A stretch of 38,089 nt of DNA from Mesorhizobium sp. L2C084A000. GTDB lineage: Bacteria > Pseudomonadota > Alphaproteobacteria > Rhizobiales > Rhizobiaceae. A program made the translations under genes and the position numbers. Within the stretch, counting starts at the first letter, position 1; each line of letters begins with the position of its first letter. The DNA is taken from positions 226,355 to 264,443 of the forward strand of contig NZ_AYWX01000003.1 in the NCBI RefSeq assembly GCF_000502875.1, in the 5' to 3' direction. Under the pieces are notes generated by a model. That model was given only the letters and a program-made list of their open reading frames with translations. It did no database searches and was not told the DNA's origin. Positions 1 to 7,842 of this stretch are shown piece after piece.

Positions 1-249
1 ATGCTGAGAGTGCAAAAGGTCAAGGTCGATGACATCTACGTGCCGACGGCGCGCAAGAAGACGCTGCATCCCGAAACGGTCCGGCACCTGGCCGAAGACA
101 TACTGGAAAACGGCATGAAGACGCCGATCCAGGTCCGCCATGACGGCAAACGCCACATCCTCGTCGAAGGCCTGCACCGGCTGGAAGCGGCAAAGTGGCT
201 CGGGGAGACCGAAATCGAGGCTTATCTGGTGCAAGCCAAGCGCCACTGA
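1..249 (+). CDS. Stand-alone ParB N-terminal (ParB/Srx-fold) domain protein
   Basis: This 82-residue protein consists almost wholly of one ParB/RepB/Spo0J N-terminal domain. It starts with the typical 'KVDDIYVP' strand, continues with a helix ending in 'ENGMKTPIQVR', and has the G-x-H-R signature in 'VEGLHRLEAAKWLG' (residues about 56-68), where ParB proteins bind CTP or nucleotide. There is no helix-turn-helix or dimerisation region, so it is not a chromosome or plasmid partition ParB. Short stand-alone versions are widespread in rhizobia and their function is unknown. The ATG is the first base of the window, so a longer upstream start cannot be excluded. No replication or phage genes lie nearby. 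Confidence 0.75.
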   Translation: MLRVQKVKVDDIYVPTARKKTLHPETVRHLAEDILENGMKTPIQVRHDGKRHILVEGLHRLEAAKWLGETEIEAYLVQAKRH

Positions 250-378
250 CACTTCCTTCGTTCCCCACGGACCGACGCGGAGCAGGGACGTCATCGCAAA
301 ATTTTCGTGGACGATGTCGGTTTGCGGTTCATCGGCTCGTCCTTGGGACGGAAGCCAGATCAAACGCAGGACGCCCTT

Positions 379-864
379 ATGACCACCAAGCTCGACACCG
401 CCCCCACCAACGACCGTGAAGTGGTTCTTGCCCGCATCATCGATGCGCCGCGTGAGAACGTCTATCGCTGCTGGACCGATCCGAAACTGATCACGCGCTG
501 GTTCTCGCCAAAGCCGTGGACGACGCCGCGCGCCGAGATGGATGTGCGCACCGGCGGCTCGAGCCTTGTCGTCATGGCTAGCCCGGACGGTAACGAATTC
601 CCCAACCCGGGAATCTTCCTCGAAGTCGTTCCCGGCAGGAAGATCGTCTTCACCGACGCCTACACAGAGGCTTGGCAGCCTTCGGAAAAGCCGTTCATGA
701 CCGTCGTGCTGACCTTCGAGGACGAGGGCAACGGCAAGACGCGCTACATCGCTCGGGTCAGGCACTGGAGCGTCGCCGACCGCGAACAGCATGAGAAGAT
801 GGGTTTCCACGAGGGTTGGGGACAGTGCGCCGACCAGCTCGAAGAACTCGCCAAAACGCTTTGA
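379..864 (+). CDS. SRPBCC / AHSA1-family (START-like) protein
   Basis: A 161-residue protein with the SRPBCC fold of the AHSA1 (activator of Hsp90 ATPase homologue) family. The opening 'RIIDAPRENVYRCWTDPKLITRWFSP' (from about residue 18) is the family's hallmark 'aP...v..a.tdp..l..Ww' pattern, and the end has the usual 'HEGWGQCADQLEELAK' helix. Such proteins bind small hydrophobic ligands in a cavity; in bacteria most are uncharacterised. I chose the ATG at 379 over an upstream in-frame ATG at 307 because the domain begins just after it and the upstream residues look non-coding. It lies 43 bases before the exported hydrolase and may be cotranscribed with it. Confidence 0.85.
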   Translation: MTTKLDTAPTNDREVVLARIIDAPRENVYRCWTDPKLITRWFSPKPWTTPRAEMDVRTGGSSLVVMASPDGNEFPNPGIFLEVVPGRKIVFTDAYTEAWQPSEKPFMTVVLTFEDEGNGKTRYIARVRHWSVADREQHEKMGFHEGWGQCADQLEELAKTL

Positions 865-907
865 TCCGCATGACGCTCTGATACCGGCAGGACGAGAGGA
901 GATCGAT

Positions 908-1864
908 ATGTCCAAAACCCTGTTTTTCGCCATTTTTGCTTCGGCCGCAGCACTGCTTGCCTGCCCGGTCACCACCAATGCGGAGGAGACAAAACCCGCC
1001 ATGACGACTGAGACGAACGCACTGCCGAAGCCGGAAAAGTCTGGCCTGCTGCCGATCGACGGCCTGAATTATTATTATGCCATCTATGGCAAGGGCGAGC
1101 CGCTGCTTCTGCTGCATGGCGGTCTCGGCACCACGGATATGTTCGCGCCGATCCTGCCGAAACTTGCCGAAAACCGCACCGTCATCGGCGTCGACCTGCA
1201 GGGTCACGGTCGCACCGCGCTGGGTGACCGACCATTCACCGTGGAAGCGATGGGCGACGACATGGCCGCCATCGTCAAGGCGCTCGGTTACGACCAGGTC
1301 GATGTCATGGGCTATTCGCTGGGCGGCGGCGTCGCCTTCCGCATGGCCGGCCAGCATCCCGAAGCGGTGCGCCGCCTCGTCCTGGTATCGACCGGCTACG
1401 CCCCGGACGGCTTCTATGACGAGATGCGTCCCCAGCAGGCACAGGTGAGCGCGGCTGCGGCTGAGTTCATGAAGGACACGCCGATGTACAAATCCTACGT
1501 CGCGGTGGCGCCGCATCCGGAGGAGTTCCCGAAGCTCCTCGATGCGCTGGGCGGCTTCATGCGTCAGAACCGCGATTACTCGGCCGACGTCGCCAAGCTG
1601 AAGATGCCTGTCATGCTGGTCTATGGCGACAGCGATATGTACAAGCCCGAGCACGAGATCAAGTTTTATCAGATGCTCGGCGGCGGGCTGAAGGACGCCG
1701 GCTGGATGCGCGAGAACCTGTCGCAGAACCGCCTGGCGATCCTGCCCAACCGCACCCACTACGACACTTTCTTCGCCCCCGAACTCACGGCCGCCGCGCT
1801 GCCGTTCCTCAACGGCCAGACCAAGGTCAAAACCTGGGACGAGGTCGTCGGCGAAACGGAGTGA
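908..1864 (+). CDS. Exported alpha/beta hydrolase
   Basis: A 318-residue alpha/beta-hydrolase-fold protein with an N-terminal signal peptide (hydrophobic residues 5-20, then 'TTNAEE'), so it probably acts in the periplasm. The oxyanion-hole strand is 'LLLLHGGLG' (66-74). The nucleophile elbow is G-Y-S-L-G with Ser137. The acid is Asp241 or Asp243 in 'VYGDSDMY', and the base is His284 in 'NRTHYDTF'. The complete triad predicts an active esterase or related hydrolase, but the substrate cannot be told from sequence. The ATG at 908 follows a GAGGAG ribosome-binding site; an earlier in-frame start at 791 would overlap the preceding gene and lack a signal peptide. A strong hairpin follows the stop codon. 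Confidence 0.85.
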   Translation: MSKTLFFAIFASAAALLACPVTTNAEETKPAMTTETNALPKPEKSGLLPIDGLNYYYAIYGKGEPLLLLHGGLGTTDMFAPILPKLAENRTVIGVDLQGHGRTALGDRPFTVEAMGDDMAAIVKALGYDQVDVMGYSLGGGVAFRMAGQHPEAVRRLVLVSTGYAPDGFYDEMRPQQAQVSAAAAEFMKDTPMYKSYVAVAPHPEEFPKLLDALGGFMRQNRDYSADVAKLKMPVMLVYGDSDMYKPEHEIKFYQMLGGGLKDAGWMRENLSQNRLAILPNRTHYDTFFAPELTAAALPFLNGQTKVKTWDEVVGETE

Positions 1865-1873
1865 ACGCCAAGG

Positions 1874-1901
1874 CCGCCGGTTGTTGGCTGGCAGCCGGCG
1901 G
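1874..1901 (+). terminator. Hairpin downstream of the hydrolase gene
   Basis: Ten bases after the hydrolase stop, CCGCCGG (1874-1880) pairs perfectly with CCGGCGG (1895-1901). The stem extends inward by four pairs, two of them G-U, leaving a 6-base loop. No T-run follows, so it may stabilise the transcript end or act as a weak terminator. Confidence 0.45.
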
Positions 1902-2061
1902 ATCGTCATGCGGCCGCCATGACGGCTTTCGGCGTCATGACTTCAGCCCCACTCGCATCAGCATAAGCGATGACGTTGCATCAAAGCTTTTCAATTGACC
2001 CAATCGGCCGCGCCGATACCTTGCGCGCCTATTCTCCCCCACCAGTGGATCGATCCGGACA

Positions 2062-2460
2062 ATGGCAAGATATGACGGCGGATGCCTGTGCAAGGCGGTG
2101 CGCTACCGCGCGGACGCGGCCCCCATCAACGAACGCGTCTGCCACTGCCGGGTTTGCCAGAAGGCGATCGGCGCCGCCTTCAACGCACGCGTCCTGTTTC
2201 GCATCGACGACGTGACGATCGACGGGCCGCTGGCGACCATAAACTCTTCGCCGGATCTCAAGCGCGGCTTTTGCCCGAGCTGCGGCACGACGATGTTTTC
2301 CCGGCGTGATTCCGCTGATATCATCGGCATCACCACCGGTTCGCTCGACGATCCCACGGTTTTCAAGCCGCAAATGCATATTTTCACCGCCTCGAAGCAG
2401 CCCTGGGTGGTGCTCGATGACAGCCTGCCGAAATACGAAGGCGCCCCTCCGCCAGGCTAA
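2062..2460 (+). CDS. GFA-family (CENP-V/Gfa domain) zinc protein
   Basis: A 132-residue protein of the GFA family, named after glutathione-dependent formaldehyde-activating enzyme. The conserved cysteines are all present: C8 and C10 (C-x-C), C27/C29/C32 in 'CHCRVCQ', and C71/C74 in 'CPSCGTT', which in the family form a structural and a catalytic zinc site. It covers the whole usual domain. Most members are not proven to act on S-hydroxymethylglutathione, and this one lies 5 kb from the methanol genes among unrelated plus-strand genes. A role in formaldehyde handling is therefore possible but not supported by context. Confidence 0.85.
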   Translation: MARYDGGCLCKAVRYRADAAPINERVCHCRVCQKAIGAAFNARVLFRIDDVTIDGPLATINSSPDLKRGFCPSCGTTMFSRRDSADIIGITTGSLDDPTVFKPQMHIFTASKQPWVVLDDSLPKYEGAPPPG

Positions 2461-2644
2461 TTTTCCCCTTTCCCTTTGTTGTGGAAGAAGGTGGATCGAC
2501 GCGCTACGCCAGCGAGAAGGAAGAACGCAACCATGGCCAAAATTTAATCCAAATCGACACGAGATAGCCGGCAAAGCGTCATTGGCGGGCCATCATTGTC
2601 TCCCTATTTATGGGTCGCGGGTACGGCATTCGAGGAGACGACGG

Positions 2645-2842
2645 ATGAACGACAGCATCAGCACCCTGGACGAGCTTTTGAGCGATCCGATGGTCCTGCT
2701 TGTGATGGAGCGCGATCGTGTGCGCCCCGAACAGGTGCGCATGCTGCTCGAACGGGCTCGCCGGCCTTCGACCGATGAGCCCGAAGTGCCGCCGGCGCAC
2801 GTGATCGCCAGGACATGCCAGAAACTCTGGCTCTGCCCGTAG
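2645..2842 (+). CDS. Small hypothetical protein
   Basis: A 65-residue acidic/basic helical protein containing 'LDELLSDPMVLLVMERDRV' and then 'RPEQVRMLLERAR', with a single Cys near the C-terminus ('ARTCQKLWLCP' gives two). It has no recognised domain. The start ATG at 2645 follows a GAGGAGACGACGG purine stretch at a suitable distance, and a good intrinsic terminator lies 28 bases after the stop, which supports a real short gene. Overlapping minus-strand frames are lower quality. Similar short proteins occur in rhizobial genomes, as far as I recall, but no function is assigned. Confidence 0.55.
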   Translation: MNDSISTLDELLSDPMVLLVMERDRVRPEQVRMLLERARRPSTDEPEVPPAHVIARTCQKLWLCP

Positions 2843-2870
2843 TCGCTTTGCGATTTTCCCTGTGTATCTC

Positions 2871-2897
2871 AAGCCGGCTCCAAGGTGGGCCGGTTTT
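2871..2897 (+). terminator. Rho-independent terminator
   Basis: AAGCCGGCTC (2871-2880) pairs with GGGCCGGTTT (2887-2896) over ten pairs, two of them G-U, with a six-base loop (2881-2886). The 3' arm ends in TTTT. It lies just after the 65-residue gene and fits an intrinsic terminator on the plus strand. Confidence 0.6.
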
Positions 2898-3031
2898 CGA
2901 ACGGCGTGCACTTCGGCACGCCAGCTTACAAATCCGTAAATTGATTATCCGGCCCATGACGATAAGGCTTGTCGGGGATTGACCGGTGGTCGGTCCACGC
3001 AACTCTGATCTCTCATGCACGGAATTCGATT

Positions 3032-3904
3032 TTGGCCGACATCTGCACACAAGGCCTGGACACGGGCTTCGTCGGGCTGGGGTTCGCCAAGGTGGCGTTC
3101 CTCGGCGTGGTGCAAGGCATCACCGAACTGTTGCCGATTTCCTCGACCGCCCATATGCGCATCGTGCCGGCCGTGCTCGGCTGGCAGGATCCTGGCTCCG
3201 CCTTCTCCGCCGCCATGCAACTCGCGGCTCTTGCCGCGGTGGTCAGCTATTTCTGGAGTGATGTCAGGAATATCCTGTTTGGTTCGTTCGACGCTCTGGC
3301 GCGACGCGATTTCGCCGACCGGCATTTCAAGCTGGCGCTCTGGATCGTGCTGGCGACGATCCCGATCGTCATCGCCGGCGTGGCGCTGTCGGGCGTGCTC
3401 AACGCCTGCAATTCGCCGCTACGCAGCCTAACGGTGATCGGCTGGGCCTGCATCGCAATGGCGATCTTGCTGGCGCTGGCCGAGATCTTTGCCCGTCACC
3501 GGCGCAGCATGGGCGGTGCGTCGCTGACCGATGCGCTGCTCGTCGGTGTTGCCCAAATCGGCGCGCTTGTCCCCGGCGTCTCGCGCTCGGGCTCGACCCT
3601 GACGGCGGCACTGGGGCTCGGCTTCAAGCGGGCCGAGGCGGCGCGCTTCTCGTTCCTGCTCGGGTTGCCGGCGATTGCACTCGCCGGCCTTAAGGAACTC
3701 TGGGAACTGCACAAGGTCCATCTCGACGCCCATGGGTGGTCGGTCCTTGCCGTCGGGCTGGTCGTCGCCTCGATCTCCGCCTTCTTCGCCATATGGGGGC
3801 TGATGCACGTGCTGGAGCGTTTCTCGGCCTGGCCGTTCGTCATTTATCGCGGCCTGCTCGGTGTCGTCCTGCTGCTGGGCGTGGCGATGGGATGGCTCGT
3901 CTAA
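3032..3904 (+). CDS. uppP: Undecaprenyl-diphosphatase (UppP/BacA)
   Basis: An integral membrane protein of about 290 residues that recycles undecaprenyl pyrophosphate to the monophosphate carrier used in peptidoglycan synthesis; overexpression gives bacitracin resistance in known cases. Both family motifs are present: 'GITELLPISSTAH' near residues 29-41 (catalytic Glu32, His41) and 'VPGVSRSGST' mid-protein, with the expected hydrophobic helices between. The start is uncertain. No ATG precedes motif 1 at a suitable distance, so I take the TTG at 3032; another TTG at 2969 would add 21 unlikely residues. Rhizobia often carry more than one uppP, so this may be a second copy. Confidence 0.88.
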   Translation: MADICTQGLDTGFVGLGFAKVAFLGVVQGITELLPISSTAHMRIVPAVLGWQDPGSAFSAAMQLAALAAVVSYFWSDVRNILFGSFDALARRDFADRHFKLALWIVLATIPIVIAGVALSGVLNACNSPLRSLTVIGWACIAMAILLALAEIFARHRRSMGGASLTDALLVGVAQIGALVPGVSRSGSTLTAALGLGFKRAEAARFSFLLGLPAIALAGLKELWELHKVHLDAHGWSVLAVGLVVASISAFFAIWGLMHVLERFSAWPFVIYRGLLGVVLLLGVAMGWLV

Positions 3905-3941
3905 GGCAAGTTCCACAGTATCGCTTGAAACGGGCTATATC

Positions 3942-3973
3942 CGTACCGGACCTCGAACTTCGATTCCGGTACG
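3942..3973 (+). terminator. Strong hairpin between uppP and the next start codon
   Basis: CGTACCGGA (3942-3950) and TCCGGTACG (3965-3973) are perfect nine-base arms. The spacer contains TCGAA/TTCGA, which extends the fold. A T6 run begins about eight bases later, inside the next gene's first codons. It could end uppP transcription, but it also occupies the place of the ribosome-binding site of the gene starting at 3977. Confidence 0.5.
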
Positions 3974-3976
3974 CAC

Positions 3977-4753
3977 ATGGATTTTTTGACCCTCCTGCAA
4001 TCACTGCCGTTGCTGCTGGCGTTGGCCAAGGGCGCACTGCCGTCGGTGGCGGCATTTGGCCAGTGGGCCGCTTCACTGCCGCCATGCCGGGACTTCACCT
4101 TCGAGGCGACCAGCTATCTCGTTTGCGAGGTCGATCCGAAACGATACCAGCTCGAGCTGTTCTGGAAGGATGCGGCGGGCAAGCCGTTTCAGTCGCTGCA
4201 CAATCTGCATGCCGCGCAACAGGCGATCGGGCGCACGATGGTGTTCGGCATCAATGCCGGCATGTATCACCCTAACCTCGCGCCGGTCGGCCTCTATGTC
4301 GAGCGTGGCCAGGAGATGGCCTCGGTGAAAACGGGATCGGGAAGCGGCAATTTTTCCCTGCAGCCGAACGGCATTTTCTACCTGCGCGACGGCAAGGCCG
4401 CGGTTCGTGCCACTCGGGAATTCGTGAAAAGGCGCCCGACCGTCGACTATGCGACGCAATCGGGGCCGATGCTGGTGATCGACGGCAAGCTGCATCCAAA
4501 ATTCCAGGCTGACGGCACTTCGCGGAAAACCCGCGACGGTGTCGGGGTGCGAAAGGACGGCGTCGCGGTCTTTGCGATTTCGAACGGCACAGTGACCTTC
4601 CATGCCTTCGCCCGGCTTTTCCGCGACGCGCTTGGCTGCGACAACGCGCTGTTCCTCGACGGCACGATATCAAGCTTGTTTGCGCCTGCCATCGGCCGCA
4701 AAGACGACTACTGGAATCTCGGGCCGATGATCGGCGTTTTCAGGAAATCCTAG
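3977..4753 (+). CDS. Phosphodiester glycosidase family (NAGPA/DUF2233-like) exported protein
   Basis: A 258-residue protein with a hydrophobic N-terminus ('FLTLLQSLPLLLALAKG') that is a signal peptide or anchor. The core matches the phosphodiester glycosidase/NAGPA (DUF2233) family: 'GINAGMYHP' (about residues 94-102), 'QPNGIFYL', 'ATQSGPMLVIDG', 'RDGVGVRKDG', and near the end 'CDNALFLDGTISSLFAP', the usual 'a.nLDGg.Ss.l' region. Bacterial members act on exopolysaccharide or envelope phosphodiesters or are uncharacterised, so the substrate is unknown. There is no Shine-Dalgarno sequence before the ATG; instead the stem of a hairpin ends three bases upstream. A later start would remove the signal sequence. 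Confidence 0.75.
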   Translation: MDFLTLLQSLPLLLALAKGALPSVAAFGQWAASLPPCRDFTFEATSYLVCEVDPKRYQLELFWKDAAGKPFQSLHNLHAAQQAIGRTMVFGINAGMYHPNLAPVGLYVERGQEMASVKTGSGSGNFSLQPNGIFYLRDGKAAVRATREFVKRRPTVDYATQSGPMLVIDGKLHPKFQADGTSRKTRDGVGVRKDGVAVFAISNGTVTFHAFARLFRDALGCDNALFLDGTISSLFAPAIGRKDDYWNLGPMIGVFRKS

Positions 4754-4901
4754 CCGGTTTTCCACCGCGCTTACCCACACGCGGTATGGGCGAAAAAAAT
4801 TGATTCAAACTTTATTGGTAATTTCTCATTCATAACTGATCCGGTTTGTCCGTCGGCTGTCGTTTTGCCCTCGGTCTGTTGTGTTTTGAGTACAGGTCCA
4901 G

Positions 4902-5990
4902 ATGCGGATTCCGGGCGTCGTCAGTTTTTTGATCGCATCGCTATGCCTTGCCGGCTGCTCTTCAACGGCCGGCGTCGACGCGCTGGATTTGCAGAAACCG
5001 TCCAACGAGACCACCAGTTCCGTGATTCGGCCGCCGGCACCGATCGCCGCTGCTCCGGCGGCAAGGGGCAACAGGGCGGCAAGGGCCGAATTGGCCCCCA
5101 TGTCTGACAACGGTCCGAGGCGCCCGTTTGGTTTGGCGGAGGAGGAAGAGACGGGGGTGTTTGCCGCACCTGATGTGCCTGATCCCCAAGTGCCTGATGT
5201 CGGCGGGTTGCCGGTCGAGCCGGCAGCCTTGGTGTCGCCGCCCAAGCTGTTGACCCGCGCGGCACCGGCCATGCTTGCCGGGCCGCTCACCCGTTACGGT
5301 TTTCGTGATGCCAAGCCTATCAATTTCGGCAAGGCTTCGCCTCGCCGCCTTGCAGTGCACGGCGTCGACGTCTCGCGTTGGCAAGGCAACGTGAATTGGG
5401 ACAAGCTGCGCGCCCAGGGCGCCAACTTCGCCTACATCAAGGCGACCGACGGTGGCGACCACCTCGATCCGATGTTCATGAAAAACTGGCGCAACGCCGA
5501 CGCCGCCGGCTTGAAGCGCGGCGCCTATCATTTCTTCTACTGGTGCCGCACGGCCGGCGAGCAGGCGGACTGGTTCATCCGCAACGTGCCCAGGGTCGAA
5601 GGCGCACTGCCGCCGGTGATAGACGTCGAGTGGAACGGCGAGTCCAGCTGCAAGCGCCGGCCGTCGCGCGAAAAGGTGCTGGAAAAGATGCAGGTGTTCA
5701 TGGACAAGCTGGAGCGCCATTACGGCCAGCGTCCCATCATCTACACCGCGCCCGATTTCTACCGCGACAATCTCAGGGGCGAATTCCTCGACTATCCGTT
5801 CTGGCTGCGTGCCGTGGCCCAGCATCCGTCAAAGGTCTATCCCGGCCGCAAATGGCTCTTCTGGCAGTATTCCGGCTCCGGCCTGTCGCACGGCGTCACC
5901 GGCCGTATAGACCTCAATGTCTTCCATGGCGACGAACGGCAATGGCGCGCCTGGGCCGGCGGCCGGCAGACGGTAGCCGACGCCAACTGA
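4902..5990 (+). CDS. GH25 lysozyme-family lipoprotein
   Basis: A 362-residue protein beginning with a lipoprotein signal peptide (lipobox L-A-G-C, Cys19), followed by a low-complexity Pro/Ala linker to about residue 145. A glycoside hydrolase family 25 domain then runs to near residue 350. The domain shows 'GVDVSRWQG' (Asp156), 'FAYIKATDG', 'GAYHFFYWC' and the catalytic 'PPVIDVEWNG' (Asp241, Glu243), ending in 'LFWQYSGSG' and 'DLNVFHGD'. GH25 enzymes cleave the beta-1,4 bond of peptidoglycan glycan strands, so this one probably acts as a membrane-tethered muramidase in wall remodelling. Similar proteins are common in rhizobial genomes outside prophages, and no phage genes are near. Confidence 0.88.
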   Translation: MRIPGVVSFLIASLCLAGCSSTAGVDALDLQKPSNETTSSVIRPPAPIAAAPAARGNRAARAELAPMSDNGPRRPFGLAEEEETGVFAAPDVPDPQVPDVGGLPVEPAALVSPPKLLTRAAPAMLAGPLTRYGFRDAKPINFGKASPRRLAVHGVDVSRWQGNVNWDKLRAQGANFAYIKATDGGDHLDPMFMKNWRNADAAGLKRGAYHFFYWCRTAGEQADWFIRNVPRVEGALPPVIDVEWNGESSCKRRPSREKVLEKMQVFMDKLERHYGQRPIIYTAPDFYRDNLRGEFLDYPFWLRAVAQHPSKVYPGRKWLFWQYSGSGLSHGVTGRIDLNVFHGDERQWRAWAGGRQTVADAN

Positions 5991-6144
5991 GACAGTCGTC
6001 AGTCCCGGCGCGCTTCGCTCTGCCTGATGCCCGCGGTCTGGGCAAGCGCGATATCGGACTGCTCGATGGACACGCTTCCGCCGGCAGCATTCGCTGAGGA
6101 AAGTGTCCGGCTCTTTGACCGACATGGACGCATGGGAGGAAAAG

Positions 6145-6753
6145 ATGGGTGTGTCATCGGAGGCTCTGGCGCAGAGCCGTCAAACGATCAGCGCCTACGA
6201 GGATTATGCCGAACAATATGATGCCACCGTGCGCCATGTTCCCAACGAGAGGGAGCAGGCATCGCTGAAGCGCCTGGTGGCAATCGCTGGCACAGGCGGC
6301 CGGATTTTGGAAGTCGGGTCCGGAGCCGGATATGACGCGGATTTTCTGGAGACTTTGGGTGTCAAAGTCCGGCGCACCGACGCAACCAAGCGGTTTCTGG
6401 AACTGCAGGCCGCGCGTGGCAAGCATGGCGAGTTGCTCGATCTCATCACCGATGATCTCGGCGGCCCCTACGACGCAGTCCTGGCCCTCTGCGTCCTCAT
6501 CCATGTGCCTCGCGACGAGACCGACCAGGTACTTGCCAAGATAGCCGGGTCGCTGCGGCCGGGCGGCGCCTTCCTCGTCTCGATGCGCAATGGCGACGGC
6601 GAGACATCAGGCGAATATCACATGGTCTACTGGCGCAGGGACGACTTCGCGGCCCGTCTCGAAGGCGCCGGGCTCGTCCTCATCAGGGAGGATTTCAACG
6701 TCGGCCGCAATAGCGAAGAATGGAACACGTTCCTGGCCGTCAAGCCTGCATGA
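6145..6753 (+). CDS. Class I SAM-dependent methyltransferase
   Basis: A 202-residue class I methyltransferase. Motif I for SAM binding is 'RILEVGSGAGYDADFL' (about residues 53-68), the acidic residue after strand 2 is in 'VRRTDAT', motif II is 'YDAVLALCVLIHVPRDE', and 'LRPGGAFLVSM' is motif III. The substrate is not evident. Start 6145 is chosen because GGAGG lies a few bases upstream and the protein then begins just before the conserved region; an in-frame start at 6103 would add 14 residues. It stands alone on the plus strand. Confidence 0.8.
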   Translation: MGVSSEALAQSRQTISAYEDYAEQYDATVRHVPNEREQASLKRLVAIAGTGGRILEVGSGAGYDADFLETLGVKVRRTDATKRFLELQAARGKHGELLDLITDDLGGPYDAVLALCVLIHVPRDETDQVLAKIAGSLRPGGAFLVSMRNGDGETSGEYHMVYWRRDDFAARLEGAGLVLIREDFNVGRNSEEWNTFLAVKPA

Positions 6754-6870
6754 CCCGCCGAACGCTGTCGCTGTTTGCGCTGCTCAGCCTTTTCAGATTT
6801 CGCGAATAAGCAAGACATTGCCGCAGCCTTGCTGTCTATGTGAAGTTCCTGCACTCCTGGGGGAGACGAG

Positions 6871-7836
6871 TTGGAACTCAAGATCATGCTTGTCGGCTTT
6901 GCCTGCGTGGTCGCGGGCGCGCTGTCGTTCATCACCTTCGTGAAATGGCGAGAGGTGAAAGCGCTCAGCCGCTGGTTGCCGGCCCCGGGAAAGATCATTT
7001 CCTCGCGCGTCGAGGCACGTGAAGTGAGAAACTCGGGCGTTGGCTCGGACAGCAGCGATACCACCGAAATGCGCAATTTTCCGGCGATCACCTTCGAATA
7101 CAAGGTCGGCGGCAAGAAATTTCAAAGCTCGCGCTACAGCGTGAAGGAGAATTTGGGGAATTTCGAAGTCGCTGAAACCCTTGCCCAGTTTCCCCGCGGC
7201 GCGGAGGTGACTGTCTTCTACAATCCGGCCGATCCGAGCAAAGCGGTGATCGAGCGCACACTGCCGGACGGCGCCTTCAAGTTCATGGTCCAACTTTCGG
7301 CAGGATTGGTGATCGGGGCGGTTGTGCTGGTGTTTTCCGTCGGCGGTGTTCTGGAAGCGATTGGGCCGCATTTGCCCAAGCCGCAGAATCTCGGTGCCGC
7401 GGCGTTGCTGCTTTTTATGGGCTTGTTCATCCTGAGCATGGGTTTCGCCCAGAAAGCGTTAGCCGAGCAGGCGGCAAAATGGCCGATCGTCGCTGGCCGC
7501 ATCGACACTTCAGGTCTGCAGGCGCTCCGAAACCATTCAGGCTATGGCCGCTGGCGCACCGTCTCCAAATCCCGCATCGTCTACTCCTATGGCGTCGCCG
7601 GCCAGCGCTACAGCGCCGATCGTGTGACCTTCGGCGCCACCGTGACCGCCTCGCTGCCCGGCCTCGTCGGCGGCCAGGCACGGCAATATGTCGAAGGTAG
7701 CAAGGTCGACGTTCACTATGACCCCGTCAACCCCGGCTCAGCGGTGCTCGAATGCCGGGTCCGGGGGCTTGGGCTGCTATGGATCTGCTCGGCAGGCTTT
7801 CTCGGCGGCGCCGCCTTTCTGCTCGGGCTGGTATGA
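6871..7836 (+). CDS. DUF3592-like membrane protein with duplicated domain
   Basis: A 321-residue protein built as a duplicated unit: a transmembrane helix (residues about 5-24), then a beta-rich domain with 'FPAITFEYKVGGKKFQSSRY' and 'VTVFYNPADPSKAVIE', two further transmembrane helices (about 142-190), then a second copy with 'SRIVYSYGVAGQRYSADRV' and 'VDVHYDPVNPGSAVLE', and a C-terminal helix. The 'Y.v.G..y.s.r...V.V.YdP.nP..avle' pattern is that of DUF3592, whose function is unknown. A GGGGGAG ribosome-binding site supports the TTG start at 6871. It converges on pqqE with only six bases between the stop codons. Confidence 0.75.
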   Translation: MELKIMLVGFACVVAGALSFITFVKWREVKALSRWLPAPGKIISSRVEAREVRNSGVGSDSSDTTEMRNFPAITFEYKVGGKKFQSSRYSVKENLGNFEVAETLAQFPRGAEVTVFYNPADPSKAVIERTLPDGAFKFMVQLSAGLVIGAVVLVFSVGGVLEAIGPHLPKPQNLGAAALLLFMGLFILSMGFAQKALAEQAAKWPIVAGRIDTSGLQALRNHSGYGRWRTVSKSRIVYSYGVAGQRYSADRVTFGATVTASLPGLVGGQARQYVEGSKVDVHYDPVNPGSAVLECRVRGLGLLWICSAGFLGGAAFLLGLV

Positions 7837-7842
7837 CACTGG

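Noticed and set aside
758..1909. 383-codon minus-strand open frame
   Set aside because: Antisense to the exported alpha/beta hydrolase, which has a signal peptide and a full catalytic triad.
2062..2460. GFA-family protein as the formaldehyde-oxidation step of methanol metabolism
   Set aside because: The family name is suggestive, but most members have other or unknown roles, and the gene is not linked to the xox operon or to a glutathione-dependent dehydrogenase.
4902..5990. Prophage endolysin
   Set aside because: The GH25 protein has a lipobox and Pro/Ala linker, and no holin, integrase or structural genes are nearby.
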